Shown piece by piece: positions 51,047 to 58,905 of a stretch of DNA of 64,000 nt (positions within the stretch are counted from its first letter, which is position 1; each line of letters starts with the position of its first letter). Where the stretch lies: positions 186,888 to 250,887 of the forward strand of contig NZ_JAUIRR010000003.1 in assembly GCF_030577135.1 (NCBI RefSeq). The letters are read 5' to 3'. Under the pieces are notes generated by a model. It made no database searches, was not told where the DNA came from, and was given only the letters and a program-made list of their open reading frames with translations. This stretch comes from Sulfurimonas sp. hsl 1-7. Lineage in GTDB: Bacteria; Campylobacterota; Campylobacteria; Campylobacterales; Sulfurimonadaceae. Made by a program: the position numbers and the translations under genes.

Positions 51047-51538
51047 TTATAATCCATTACCCCACATATGAAGCTTCTTAGCCATTACAAGATCGTACCC
51101 TTCAACAACGTTTTCAATATAGTTAGGTGAACGAAATTCAAACTTATCAAGTAACTCTATAGTCTCTTCGATAGCCATTGTCCCTTTTTTCTCCATAATA
51201 ATAATATGTGCAGCATTTGCTAAGGTTGTATAGGCAGTTTTAAGTATCTGCTCGGGTCGTAAATGTTGATTGAAGATATCTTTGAAGATTATCATATCGT
51301 GATCACGGGGCAAAGCTCGAAAAGGTTTTGCAAAACTATCTACTTGTTGTTTCTTCTCAACATCTAAGCTATCAAATAGTTCCTGATCCTCTGTGTAGTA
51401 AACAACTCTAAGCTCACCGTTGACATTTTTCATTAGTTCACCAAGAGCCGTTGTTGTTTGATCGGGCTGTGTGGTAACCTGCATATAGCAGTTACCAGGC
51501 AGCGGGTTAAAAAGTTCTAGAAACTGTTCGAGTTCCAT
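51047..51538 (-). CDS. luxS-linked protein of unknown function (gene B)
   Basis: 163 residues from ATG 51538 (AAAGG ahead; a TTG one codon earlier is less likely). The fold looks like a degenerate Rossmann domain: GELRVVYYTEDQELFDSL, RDHDMIIFKDIFNQHLRPEQILKTAYTTL, NAAHIIIMEKKGTMAIE and a final strand YDLVMAKKLHMWGNGL, an order seen in the C-terminal half of methyltransferases. The glycine-rich SAM loop is missing. It follows gene A by 11 bp and luxS by one more gene, so the three are an operon. Function unknown. Confidence 0.65.
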   Translation of the reverse strand: MELEQFLELFNPLPGNCYMQVTTQPDQTTTALGELMKNVNGELRVVYYTEDQELFDSLDVEKKQQVDSFAKPFRALPRDHDMIIFKDIFNQHLRPEQILKTAYTTLANAAHIIIMEKKGTMAIEETIELLDKFEFRSPNYIENVVEGYDLVMAKKLHMWGNGL

Positions 51539-51549
51539 CAAAATAACCT

Positions 51550-51852
51550 TTAAACCGCCATATCGTGAAGTTCACGGAAAAGATAAGCTTCAACTATATC
51601 GTCGATACTTCTTTGAGTATGTGCAACAAGAGGCATCATGTTGTACTCTAAAAACGGCATAGGGTTCTCAAAATCATTTATTAGGACAACCGCTTCAGAA
51701 AGATTGTCAAACTTATCGAATTCATCGGCGTGAAGTATCTCTACTACTTCACCCTCTTCGATCAGTATCTGTGCCCAAACTTTTGCATCGGCAACTTTTA
51801 CAAGGGAAGCTTCTTGAACCTCGTCACTATCCATTGGAACTAAAACATACAT
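51550..51852 (-). CDS. luxS-linked protein of unknown function (gene A)
   Basis: 100 residues. Begins VLVPMDSDEVQEASLVKVADAKVWAQILIEEGEVVEILHA, alternating strands and turns like the small RNase-H-like NifX fold, though Cys and His metal ligands are lacking. The C-terminal half FLEYNMMPLVAHTQRSIDDIVEAYLF is helical. The ATG follows the luxS stop directly (TAGATG), so translation is coupled. No family recognised; conserved linkage to luxS in relatives would be the key test. Confidence 0.65.
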   Translation of the reverse strand: MYVLVPMDSDEVQEASLVKVADAKVWAQILIEEGEVVEILHADEFDKFDNLSEAVVLINDFENPMPFLEYNMMPLVAHTQRSIDDIVEAYLFRELHDMAV

Positions 51853-52362
51853 CTACTTTTTTCCTACTTTTTTAAGGTTTAATTTCAACTTGTCGTTGTC
51901 CATTACACCAATTTTATGACTTAATACATCAGCAGCGATTTTCTTTGCATTTCTAAGTGAATGCATCTTATATGTACCGCACTGGTATACATTTAATTCC
52001 GGAATATCTTTTTCAGATTTCACGTTGAGTACATCTTCCATAGATTCTCTCCAAGCTTTTGCAACTTTTTTCTCTGATGGAGTCCCTATTACAGACATAT
52101 AAAAACCAGTTCTACAACCCATTGGCGAGATGTCGATAATTTCCACTTTTTTTGAATTTAAATGATCTCTCATAAATCCTGCAAAAAGGTGCTCTAACGT
52201 ATGGATCCCTTTTCCGTCCATCTTATCGACATTTGGTTTATAAAAACGAAGGTCAAAAACTGTAATCTTATCACCTGAAGGTGTTTTCATCCCTTTTGCA
52301 CGGCGAACGGCAGGTGCAGGCATAATTGTATGATCAACTGTAAATGAATCTAGTAATGGCAT
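51853..52362 (-). CDS. luxS: S-ribosylhomocysteine lyase
   Basis: 169 residues. Metal site His54-x2-Glu57-His58 ([11 protein letters not shown]) with the third ligand Cys in [14 protein letters not shown] near 127, and catalytic Cys83 in [10 protein letters not shown]. It cleaves S-ribosylhomocysteine to homocysteine and the autoinducer-2 precursor within the activated methyl cycle. AAGGAAA is the ribosome-binding site. Two unknown genes follow without gap and probably share its transcript. Confidence 0.96.
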   Translation of the reverse strand: MPLLDSFTVDHTIMPAPAVRRAKGMKTPSGDKITVFDLRFYKPNVDKMDGKGIHTLEHLFAGFMRDHLNSKKVEIIDISPMGCRTGFYMSVIGTPSEKKVAKAWRESMEDVLNVKSEKDIPELNVYQCGTYKMHSLRNAKKIAADVLSHKIGVMDNDKLKLNLKKVGKK

Positions 52363-52442
52363 AATTTTTTCCTTAATTTTATACGATTTTATTTCGCTAT
52401 TCTACCGAGTTTTAGATTTATAATTCTGATCTTTGAAATTAA

Positions 52443-53228
52443 TTAGCTGAAATAAGCACTAACATATCCAACTACGCTTTGCTCATCGTGACTCATCTCG
52501 GCACTTGTTCTATAATCTAAGATATGCCCGGCCATTCCTGATTTTTTTGCGCTTTTAATCATCCCCTCGACACCTATCATACCACACGCTTCACACCCTT
52601 GATGTAGTTTTGTAATATCTAAATTTTCTATCGCTTCTACACATACCTGATCAAGAGTATTTGCCTCTGCAAGAGTATAAAAATGGCTAAGATCGGTACT
52701 TATAATCACACCTATATCATCTTGCTTTAAGAGCAGATCTATGATCTCGGAAATTGTATCTGAATATGCACTAGAGTACACTAGTTCGACAACTTTAACA
52801 TCCGGTATATAATATTTCAAAAACGGGAACTGCACCTCTGTTGAATGTTCATGATGTGCTTGAGGAAAAAATGAGAGTTGTAACTTTTCTTGTAAAATGT
52901 TTACAATCTCTTGATCGCTCTCTATACTACCAAAAGGTGTATCATACTTTTCATACGGACACATACTTACTCCGTGAAAAGCCACTCTGTGAGACGGGCC
53001 TATAACTACGAATCTTTTTATCCCCGAATGTTCCAGCATTCTGTGAGCTATATTTGCAGTATATCCAGAAAATACATACCCGGCATGCGGCACTATGACT
53101 GTACGAGTTTTTATATTTGGCAAGCTATGTTTATCATCGTACATTTTAGTAAAATACTCAAAATATTTTTGTATCTCATCTGCATTGGCAGGATAAAAAC
53201 TTCCATTGACACTCATCTCTCTATTCAT
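52443..53228 (-). CDS. amrB: AmmeMemoRadiSam system protein B (Memo-like)
   Basis: 261 residues from ATG 53228, which overlaps the stop of the radical SAM gene in an ATGA junction; ten more upstream codons are open but less likely. Memo fold, related to class III extradiol dioxygenases: VPHAGYVFSGYTANIAHRM, IGPSHRVAFHGVSMCPYEKYDTPFG, EHSTEVQFPFLKYY and ISTDLSHFY provide the metal-type His and Asp residues. It is the last of three coupled genes of the AmmeMemoRadiSam system. Biochemical role in bacteria is not established. Confidence 0.93.
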   Translation of the reverse strand: MNREMSVNGSFYPANADEIQKYFEYFTKMYDDKHSLPNIKTRTVIVPHAGYVFSGYTANIAHRMLEHSGIKRFVVIGPSHRVAFHGVSMCPYEKYDTPFGSIESDQEIVNILQEKLQLSFFPQAHHEHSTEVQFPFLKYYIPDVKVVELVYSSAYSDTISEIIDLLLKQDDIGVIISTDLSHFYTLAEANTLDQVCVEAIENLDITKLHQGCEACGMIGVEGMIKSAKKSGMAGHILDYRTSAEMSHDEQSVVGYVSAYFS

Positions 53229-54214
53229 TGCCAAACTCCCTCTATTAACTCTCCACAACTACTACATCGAGAATTTTCCAGTCCGACTATCTCTGAAAAA
53301 TAACCATCTCTTTGCACCACTTTTGCCTCACATGCAGGGCAGTAAGTAGAGCCGTCAGTTATTACATTTCCCAGATAGACATACTTTATCCCATACTTAT
53401 GTGCAATATCTCTTGCTCTTTGTAATGTCTCTATCGGGGTACTCGGAGTATCCAACATTTTATAATCGGGATGAAATGCACTGAAATGCCATGGTATAGC
53501 TGTCCCTAATTTTGAGGAGATAAACTCTGCCATTTGATTTATCTCCTCATCGCTATCGTTAACTCCCGGAATAAGTAATGTTGTGATCTCTAGCCAGATT
53601 TCACTTTTTGCAAATTCCACAAGGGAATCCAAAACACCGTCAAGATTTGTTTTGAGAACTTTTTTATAATAGTCATGAGAAAAACTTTTCAGGTCAATAT
53701 TTGCAGCATCAACCCATGAACGCATATCTTCTAAAACTTCATGCGATTCAAAACCGCTTGATACAAATACGTTCTTTAAACCTTTCTCTTTTGCCAATAC
53801 ACCGATATCTTTTGCATAAGGGTACCAGATAGTAGGTTCGTTGTAAGTGTAGCTGATACTCTCTGTTTTGTGTTCCAGTGCTAAAGCAACTATATCCTCT
53901 GGAGAATAATTGACAGCTTCATTAATTTGTGTTGTTTGTGAGATATCATAATTTTGACAGAACGGACATCGAAAGTTACATCCGACAGTTCCAAGGGATA
54001 ACGATCTGCTCCCCGGTAAAAAATGGTATAGCGGTTTTTTCTCAATTGGATCGACATGTAAAGCACTTGGATGTCCATAAGTAGCATTTACAAGCTCGCC
54101 GTTAATATTGTAATTTATCCCGCATATACCGTTTTTATTCTCTTTTAGAGTACAGTAATGTTTACATAATACACAAGTGATTGAGTGGTCATCTTTATAA
54201 CGGTAATATTGCAT
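53225..54214 (-). CDS. amrS: AmmeMemoRadiSam radical SAM enzyme
   Basis: 329 residues. Radical SAM cluster Cys79-x3-Cys83-x2-Cys86 (CNFRCPFC). Extra Cys residues occur at the N-terminus (Cys14, 17, 21, 31: CVLCKHYC, GICG) and in a C-terminal zinc-ribbon-like tail (YCPACEAK, RCSSCGELIEGVW). The PflA-like features SYTYNEPTIWYPYA and NVFVSSGF are kept. Substrate unknown; such enzymes can activate glycyl radicals or modify peptides. It overlaps amrA by 20 bp and amrB by 4 bp. Confidence 0.93.
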   Translation of the reverse strand: MQYYRYKDDHSITCVLCKHYCTLKENKNGICGINYNINGELVNATYGHPSALHVDPIEKKPLYHFLPGSRSLSLGTVGCNFRCPFCQNYDISQTTQINEAVNYSPEDIVALALEHKTESISYTYNEPTIWYPYAKDIGVLAKEKGLKNVFVSSGFESHEVLEDMRSWVDAANIDLKSFSHDYYKKVLKTNLDGVLDSLVEFAKSEIWLEITTLLIPGVNDSDEEINQMAEFISSKLGTAIPWHFSAFHPDYKMLDTPSTPIETLQRARDIAHKYGIKYVYLGNVITDGSTYCPACEAKVVQRDGYFSEIVGLENSRCSSCGELIEGVWQ

Positions 54215-54767
54215 CGTATCTCTCCTCTATTGCTTCAACATGATATCTGTACATTGTCGGATGTTGTTGGTAGATCGAGGGATTTCCCCCTGCTTTATAC
54301 GATAAGTGTTCTAAAAATTGTTCAGGTCTTGGAATATCATCCCATACTTGGGGTAAAAATGTTCCTTGATATCCTCCCCCTTGAAGAATAAGCCCATCTT
54401 TATGCGGTACGATTTTTGAGACTAGATCATCATAGTCACTGTAAGTTATTATCTCTGGTGGAGTTAAGACGGAGACCTCAATATCTAATGCATCGAGTTC
54501 GCTTACTCTTAAAGGGGAAAATCTTGGATCACCAAAAGCAGCAGAAAGGGCATTTTGGACTATATCATCCATAAGACTACGATATGCAATGATAGAACCT
54601 ATACAACCACGCAACTGTTTATCGTAGTGAAGTGTTACAAAACAAGCACCCTCTTCTTCTAAATAGGGATACTCTTTAACTACAGCTTCTTTATCAAAAC
54701 TATAACTGGGATCCAACCGGGATATGATCGCACTTTTAGCAATACGCAATAAAATAATATCTAGCAT
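54195..54767 (-). CDS. amrA: AmmeMemoRadiSam system protein A (AMMECR1-like)
   Basis: 190 residues. AMMECR1 domain: EGACFVTLHYDKQLRGCIGSI is its hallmark (LRGCIG), followed by AAFGDPRFSPL and PPEIITYSDYDDL, and QVWDDIPRPEQFLEHLSYKAG near the end. The same domain is mutated in a human developmental syndrome, but its chemistry is unknown. First gene of the trio; GGAGGG precedes the ATG, and a symmetric TATTATAATA box lies about 33-43 nt upstream. Confidence 0.94.
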   Translation of the reverse strand: MLDIILLRIAKSAIISRLDPSYSFDKEAVVKEYPYLEEEGACFVTLHYDKQLRGCIGSIIAYRSLMDDIVQNALSAAFGDPRFSPLRVSELDALDIEVSVLTPPEIITYSDYDDLVSKIVPHKDGLILQGGGYQGTFLPQVWDDIPRPEQFLEHLSYKAGGNPSIYQQHPTMYRYHVEAIEERYDAILPL

Positions 54768-54799
54768 AAAAACCCTCCATTACATTCGGAGCTATTGCT

Positions 54800-54810
54800 A
54801 TATTATAATA
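54800..54810. promoter_or_regulatory. symmetric -10 box, possibly bidirectional
   Basis: ATATTATAATA reads nearly the same on both strands and gives TATAAT in each direction. Minus strand: promoter for amrA with a leader ending in GGAGGG. Plus strand: TTGCTATATTATAATAC could start a transcript of about 170 nt running into the hairpin at 54879-54982; no plus-strand gene lies there. Confidence 0.45.
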
Positions 54811-54878
54811 CAAAAGTTGAAAAAAAGAAAATTTTGAAAAAGTTATTAAAAAATGGAAGGAGTTTGTTAGAAATCTAA

Positions 54879-54982
54879 AAACTTATTGATTTGCAGTAGA
54901 TTGTGCAAAACTCTGAATGAAGGCGTACTAAAAGTACGTCAATTTCAGAGTTTAGTGCAAGATGCTGTGAAGCTATGAGTTT
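54879..54982. repeat. 104-nt long hairpin behind porB
   Basis: The region is an imperfect palindrome: CGTACT/AGTACG at the tip (54924-54929/54933-54938), a perfect 10-bp block (54908-54917/54944-54953), then outer arms 54879-54906/54955-54982 with many wobble pairs. It begins two bases after the porB stop. On the plus strand about seven pairs are G-U; on the minus strand these become A-C mismatches. It may act as por terminator, or be a transposon-like remnant, or a plus-strand RNA. Confidence 0.6.
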
Positions 54983-54983
54983 C

Positions 54984-55940
54984 TTAAACTCTAGCTTCTT
55001 CGCGGCGGTTTAAATACGCCCAGTTTTTGTCAACTCTCTCTTGCCACTCTTTGATAAGGTGTTTATATTCATCTTTGAAAAGGTGTTTGAAACGACCTTG
55101 AGCCGCTAAATACTCTTCAACAGGTACAACATTTTTAGGACGGTAAGTGATGTTTAACTCATGTCCATCAATGATCTCATACAGTGGGAACACTAATGAG
55201 TCAGTTGATAAGTCACTTAAGTACATAGTATCTTTTGGATCGAATTTCCACTCAGTTGTACAAGGTGAAACAGCATTGATAAATACCGGTCCATCTACTG
55301 CAAAACCGTGTTGGATTTTCTTAACCATGTCTTTCCATTTATTTGGAGCAACTTGTGCAGAGTATGGGATACCGTGGCTAGCCATGATAGATACCATATC
55401 TTTTTTGTTTTGTTTTTCACCGTAAGATACACGACCAGCAGGTGAAGTTGTTGTACTACCACCGATTGGTGTAGAAGATGAACGTTGACCACCAGTATTT
55501 GCATATACTTCATTGTCAAGTACAACGTGCATGATGTTATGACCACGTTCCATACAACCAGAGATCCATTGGAAACCGATATCGTAAGATGCACCGTCAC
55601 CCGCGAAAGATACGAATTTAGGATTACGATCAGGTTGTTTTAGTCTACCTTTACGAGCAAGTGCTTTATGCATAGCTTCAGCACCTGCAACTGCAGTTGA
55701 ACCATTTTCGAAACCGATATGGATCCAAGAAGCATCCCATGAAGTATACGGATAAACTGCCGTACAAACTTCTAGACATCCAGTTGAAGCTGAAAGTACT
55801 AAGTCATCGTTTGTAGCATTTAAAACTTCACGAACGATGATAGAGTGAGCACAACCAGGACAAAGAAGGTTTGCACCTTCAAATCTGTCTGCAGAAGTTG
55901 AGAACTCTTTTAAGTTTTTAATTTTTTTCATTTCACTCAT
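54984..55940 (-). CDS. porB: pyruvate:ferredoxin oxidoreductase, beta subunit
   Basis: 318 residues. TPP-binding subunit: GDGASYDIGFQWISGCM and NEVYANTGGQRSS (DNEVY-NTG motif for Mg-diphosphate). Cys residues in LLCPGCAHS and in STGCLEVC can bind a 4Fe-4S cluster near the TPP. It catalyses pyruvate + CoA to acetyl-CoA + CO2 with reduced ferredoxin, or the reverse in CO2 fixation by the reductive TCA cycle, the expected role in Sulfurimonas-like autotrophs. Last gene of porGDAB. Confidence 0.95.
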   Translation of the reverse strand: MSEMKKIKNLKEFSTSADRFEGANLLCPGCAHSIIVREVLNATNDDLVLSASTGCLEVCTAVYPYTSWDASWIHIGFENGSTAVAGAEAMHKALARKGRLKQPDRNPKFVSFAGDGASYDIGFQWISGCMERGHNIMHVVLDNEVYANTGGQRSSSTPIGGSTTTSPAGRVSYGEKQNKKDMVSIMASHGIPYSAQVAPNKWKDMVKKIQHGFAVDGPVFINAVSPCTTEWKFDPKDTMYLSDLSTDSLVFPLYEIIDGHELNITYRPKNVVPVEEYLAAQGRFKHLFKDEYKHLIKEWQERVDKNWAYLNRREEARV

Positions 55941-55949
55941 GATAACGTC

Positions 55950-57173
55950 CTATAAAAATGATAGTTTCGGTCCACGAACACCGATAAACTGTTGTAATGG
56001 AGTTGTAACTTTACCAGCATCAACGTTTGCTTGAAGTTCAGTAAAGAGATCAGTTAAATGTGCCTTTGTTAAGTCACGACCACCAAGACCATATACATAA
56101 CCAGAAAGTAAAGCATTTGTGTCTGCATTGAATAATGCACCTGCAATCTCGTTAAATAACATACCTGGAGCACCATTTGGAGATGAACGGTCTAATGCAC
56201 CGATAGCTTTTACATCTTTTAATGCATCTTTAATTTGCTCAAATGGGAATGGACGAATAACTCTGATACCAACAACACCAGCTTTGATACCTTTTGCTCT
56301 CATCTCAGTTGCAACTTCACGAGCAGTTTCAACTGAAGTACCCATACATACAACTGCTACATCAGCATCAGCCATATCGTACTCTTCAACGATGTTGTAT
56401 TTACGACCACTTAACTTTTCAAACTCATCAAATGCAGTTTGAATTTTAGGAAGTACTTTAGTCATAAGGTCATTGTGTTGACGAGCTTTATGCTCAAAGT
56501 GCCAATCTTCCTCTGTTTGTACACCATGTGTTACAGGATGTTCAAAGTCAAGCATATCATTCATAGGTTTAAAGTCACCTACAAAGTTATACCCTTGATC
56601 ATCAGTTAAAGTTTTTACACCTTGTGCAGTATGTGAAGTCATGAAACCATCTTGGTGAACCATACATGGAAGTCTTACTTCGTGATCTTCAGCAACTTTA
56701 AAAGCGATGAAGTTTAAGTCATATGCATCTTGTGGACAGTATGCATCTAATTGAATCCAACCAGAGTCACGACCAAGGTACATATCTGAATGGTCACCGT
56801 TTACGTTAAGCGGAGCAGCAAGTGCACGGTTAACAACATTTAAAACGATTGGTAAACGCATACCAGACGCTTGGTATAAAGTCTCTACCATTAGTGCAAA
56901 ACCTTGAGAAGATGTTGCAGTAGCAACACGACCACCCGCAGCTGCAGCACCGATACATCCAGACATAGCTGCATGTTCAGATTCAACCATAACGAATTCA
57001 CCCTCAACGTAGTTATCCGCTAAGAATTTTGCATACCCTTCAACAATTGGAGTAGAAGGAGTAATAGGATACGCAGCAACAACATCGATTTGACATTGTC
57101 TCATTGCTTGAGCAGCAGCGAAGTTTCCATCCCATACTTCAATGTCTCTTAATTCCATTTTATCAAATGCCAT
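55950..57173 (-). CDS. porA: pyruvate:ferredoxin oxidoreductase, alpha subunit
   Basis: 407 residues. Pyrimidine-binding half of the TPP site: AAYPITPSTPIVEGYA, VESEHAAMSGCIGAAAAGGR and TATSSQGFALMVE (the conserved Thr and Glu). A C-terminal domain near 260-400 (ADVAVVCMGTSVETARE, GVIRPFPFEQ type order) is the CoA-site half. The PITPSTPI core is pyruvate-type. It begins at the base following the porD stop (GATAG-ATG order), with GGAG before. Works with porB. Confidence 0.94.
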   Translation of the reverse strand: MAFDKMELRDIEVWDGNFAAAQAMRQCQIDVVAAYPITPSTPIVEGYAKFLADNYVEGEFVMVESEHAAMSGCIGAAAAGGRVATATSSQGFALMVETLYQASGMRLPIVLNVVNRALAAPLNVNGDHSDMYLGRDSGWIQLDAYCPQDAYDLNFIAFKVAEDHEVRLPCMVHQDGFMTSHTAQGVKTLTDDQGYNFVGDFKPMNDMLDFEHPVTHGVQTEEDWHFEHKARQHNDLMTKVLPKIQTAFDEFEKLSGRKYNIVEEYDMADADVAVVCMGTSVETAREVATEMRAKGIKAGVVGIRVIRPFPFEQIKDALKDVKAIGALDRSSPNGAPGMLFNEIAGALFNADTNALLSGYVYGLGGRDLTKAHLTDLFTELQANVDAGKVTTPLQQFIGVRGPKLSFL

Positions 57174-57569
57174 CTATTTCTCCTTAGTTTCTTTCTCTGG
57201 CCATCTAGCAATCTCAGTCTCTTCGTCTGCGTGCTCTGGGAACATTAAAAGTGATTTAGGGTTTGTTGGACAAACCTCAACACATATACCACAACCTTTA
57301 CAGTGGTCCATATCTACACCAACCATTTTTTTATCTCTTGAAATAATAGAGATATCTGGACAGTAGATCCAACAAAATTGACAATCTATACAATAGTCTT
57401 TGTTGAAAACCGGTTTTTCAATTCTCCAGTCTGCAACAGATGCAGAGAAAGAGTTGTTTTGTGAATAATTACGATCTTCTTGTAACGTTCCGGCAATATC
57501 ATCGATACCACCGTCAAAAGAACGTAACATAGCTCCTATTTCAAATTCATTCCAACCTGTATTTGCCAT
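57174..57569 (-). CDS. porD: pyruvate:ferredoxin oxidoreductase, delta (ferredoxin-like) subunit
   Basis: 131 residues. Two 4Fe-4S motifs: Cys60, 63, 66, 70 (CIDCQFCWIYC) and Cys90, 93, 96, 100 (CKGCGICVEVC), an 8Fe ferredoxin fold that passes electrons to the external carrier. The first 55 residues are a non-cluster extension rich in Asn and Ser. An AAAGGAGCG site lies before the ATG. Second gene of the operon, 10 bp after porG. Confidence 0.94.
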   Translation of the reverse strand: MANTGWNEFEIGAMLRSFDGGIDDIAGTLQEDRNYSQNNSFSASVADWRIEKPVFNKDYCIDCQFCWIYCPDISIISRDKKMVGVDMDHCKGCGICVEVCPTNPKSLLMFPEHADEETEIARWPEKETKEK

Positions 57570-57579
57570 TATACGCTCC

Positions 57580-58137
57580 TTACTTTACTTCGTCATATGC
57601 GCGCTGAATAGCGATCATATTTGCATCAATAATTTTTTGTGGTAGTTTTGCAAGAATTCTTTGCATACTCTCTTTAAAGAATTCTATATCATACATACCA
57701 GAAATCTTCATGAATGCACCTAACATTGGTGTATTTGGAATAGGACGACCGATAGTCTCTTGTGCTATTTTAATACAGTCAACAGTATAAACTTCTTTAT
57801 CTGCTAGTTTTGGTTGAGACTTTTTTAACTCTTCTGTAGTCATGTGAGTTGTAATAATATATTTTGTTGTATCTTTGTGGTTAATAGTCACATCAGATGT
57901 GTAAACTAATGCTGGGTCTATCACGAAAACATAATCAGGTTCCATATATTTTTCATGATTCATAATCATCTCATCATCAACACGGTTATACGCAGTCATT
58001 GCAGCACCACGCTTAGCTGAACCATAGAATGCAAATGCTTGTACATGCTTACCAGTTGTAGAAATTACGTCCGCTAAACCTTTAGCACCTGTAACAGCAC
58101 CTTGACCAGCACGACTATGCCATCTGATTTCTAGCAT
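57580..58137 (-). CDS. porG: pyruvate:ferredoxin oxidoreductase, gamma subunit
   Basis: 185 residues. Gamma domain with EIRWHSRAGQGAVTGAKGLAD at the start (RAGQG loop), FYGSAKRGAAMTAYNRV and IPNTPMLGAFMK. It fits the subunit that binds the other three around the CoA entry. First gene of porGDAB; AAGGAG precedes the ATG. The promoter region holds an ATTAC/GTAAT inverted repeat and TATATTATATTATC boxes. Confidence 0.93.
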   Translation of the reverse strand: MLEIRWHSRAGQGAVTGAKGLADVISTTGKHVQAFAFYGSAKRGAAMTAYNRVDDEMIMNHEKYMEPDYVFVIDPALVYTSDVTINHKDTTKYIITTHMTTEELKKSQPKLADKEVYTVDCIKIAQETIGRPIPNTPMLGAFMKISGMYDIEFFKESMQRILAKLPQKIIDANMIAIQRAYDEVK

Positions 58138-58241
58138 AAATTCTCCTTAATCTTTATCGAGAAATGTGATTTTCTCTATACTTTTAGATGGTAGTATTTT
58201 AGAAAAGATGCACTTAAATATAGCTTGATAATATAATATAG

Positions 58242-58259
58242 ATTACTTTACAAGGTAAT
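58242..58259. promoter_or_regulatory. inverted repeat upstream of porGDAB
   Basis: ATTAC and GTAAT are separated by 8 bp (58242-58246, 58255-58259), just upstream of AT-rich -10 candidates for porG on the minus strand. It may be a regulator site; the short arms leave room for chance. Confidence 0.35.
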
Positions 58260-58265
58260 AGTGTT

Positions 58266-58904
58266 TCATTTTATACCCTTTAAGTACTCTATTGCCTCGT
58301 ATGTGGTGTTAAATATCGTTGAAGTGTGTTTAATTAGTGTGTTTTTTTCTCCATATCCGCTTAAAACTCCTATACTTTTTACAGAAGCATTTTTTGCACT
58401 GATAAGGTCGAGTTCAGTATCACCAATCATCCAAATATCTTTTTGTTTAAGATTTGAAAAAGATTCTAAAGCTTTTTGAATCGGTTCGGCATGAGGTTTT
58501 GGATTTTGAACATCTTCCCGTCCTATTAAAACTTGAAATTTATCCATAATTCCAAAATGTTCCATCAATATTTGAGAGTATTTTCCCGTTTTTGTGGTTA
58601 CGATGCCGAGCTCTGCAAATTCACTTGCCAGCTCAACAGCTTCTCGTGCCTGTGGTAAAAGTTCTGTTTTAAGTGTAGATATCTTTCGATAATGTTCTTT
58701 ATAAGAGTCTACAAAATCCCAAATGCTTTCCTGCGGTGCACCTAAATCACTAAACATTACATCCAAAGGATGGCCTATCAACGCTTTGATCTCTTCATCA
58801 CTCGGATGTGGATGGTTATGCAAGTCAAATGAGTGGTGAAACCCCTCTAAAATAGCTTCTGTTGAATCTATAAGGGTTCCGTCTAAATCGAAAAGTATAA
58901 TCAT
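58266..58904 (-). CDS. HAD-superfamily phosphatase, PGP/PpaX-like
   Basis: 212 residues from ATG 58904; a TTG seven codons upstream lies in the porin gene. HAD subfamily IA: nucleophile in ILFDLDGTLIDST, ELGIVTTKTG (motif II), Lys in QNPKPHAEPI (motif III) and MIGDTELDLISAKNA (motif IV) are complete. Cap domain is four-helical. It may be a phosphoglycolate phosphatase or pyrophosphatase. Start lies one base after the porin stop and there is no ribosome-binding site, so it depends on porin translation. Confidence 0.85.
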   Translation of the reverse strand: MIILFDLDGTLIDSTEAILEGFHHSFDLHNHPHPSDEEIKALIGHPLDVMFSDLGAPQESIWDFVDSYKEHYRKISTLKTELLPQAREAVELASEFAELGIVTTKTGKYSQILMEHFGIMDKFQVLIGREDVQNPKPHAEPIQKALESFSNLKQKDIWMIGDTELDLISAKNASVKSIGVLSGYGEKNTLIKHTSTIFNTTYEAIEYLKGIK

Positions 58905-58905
58905 A

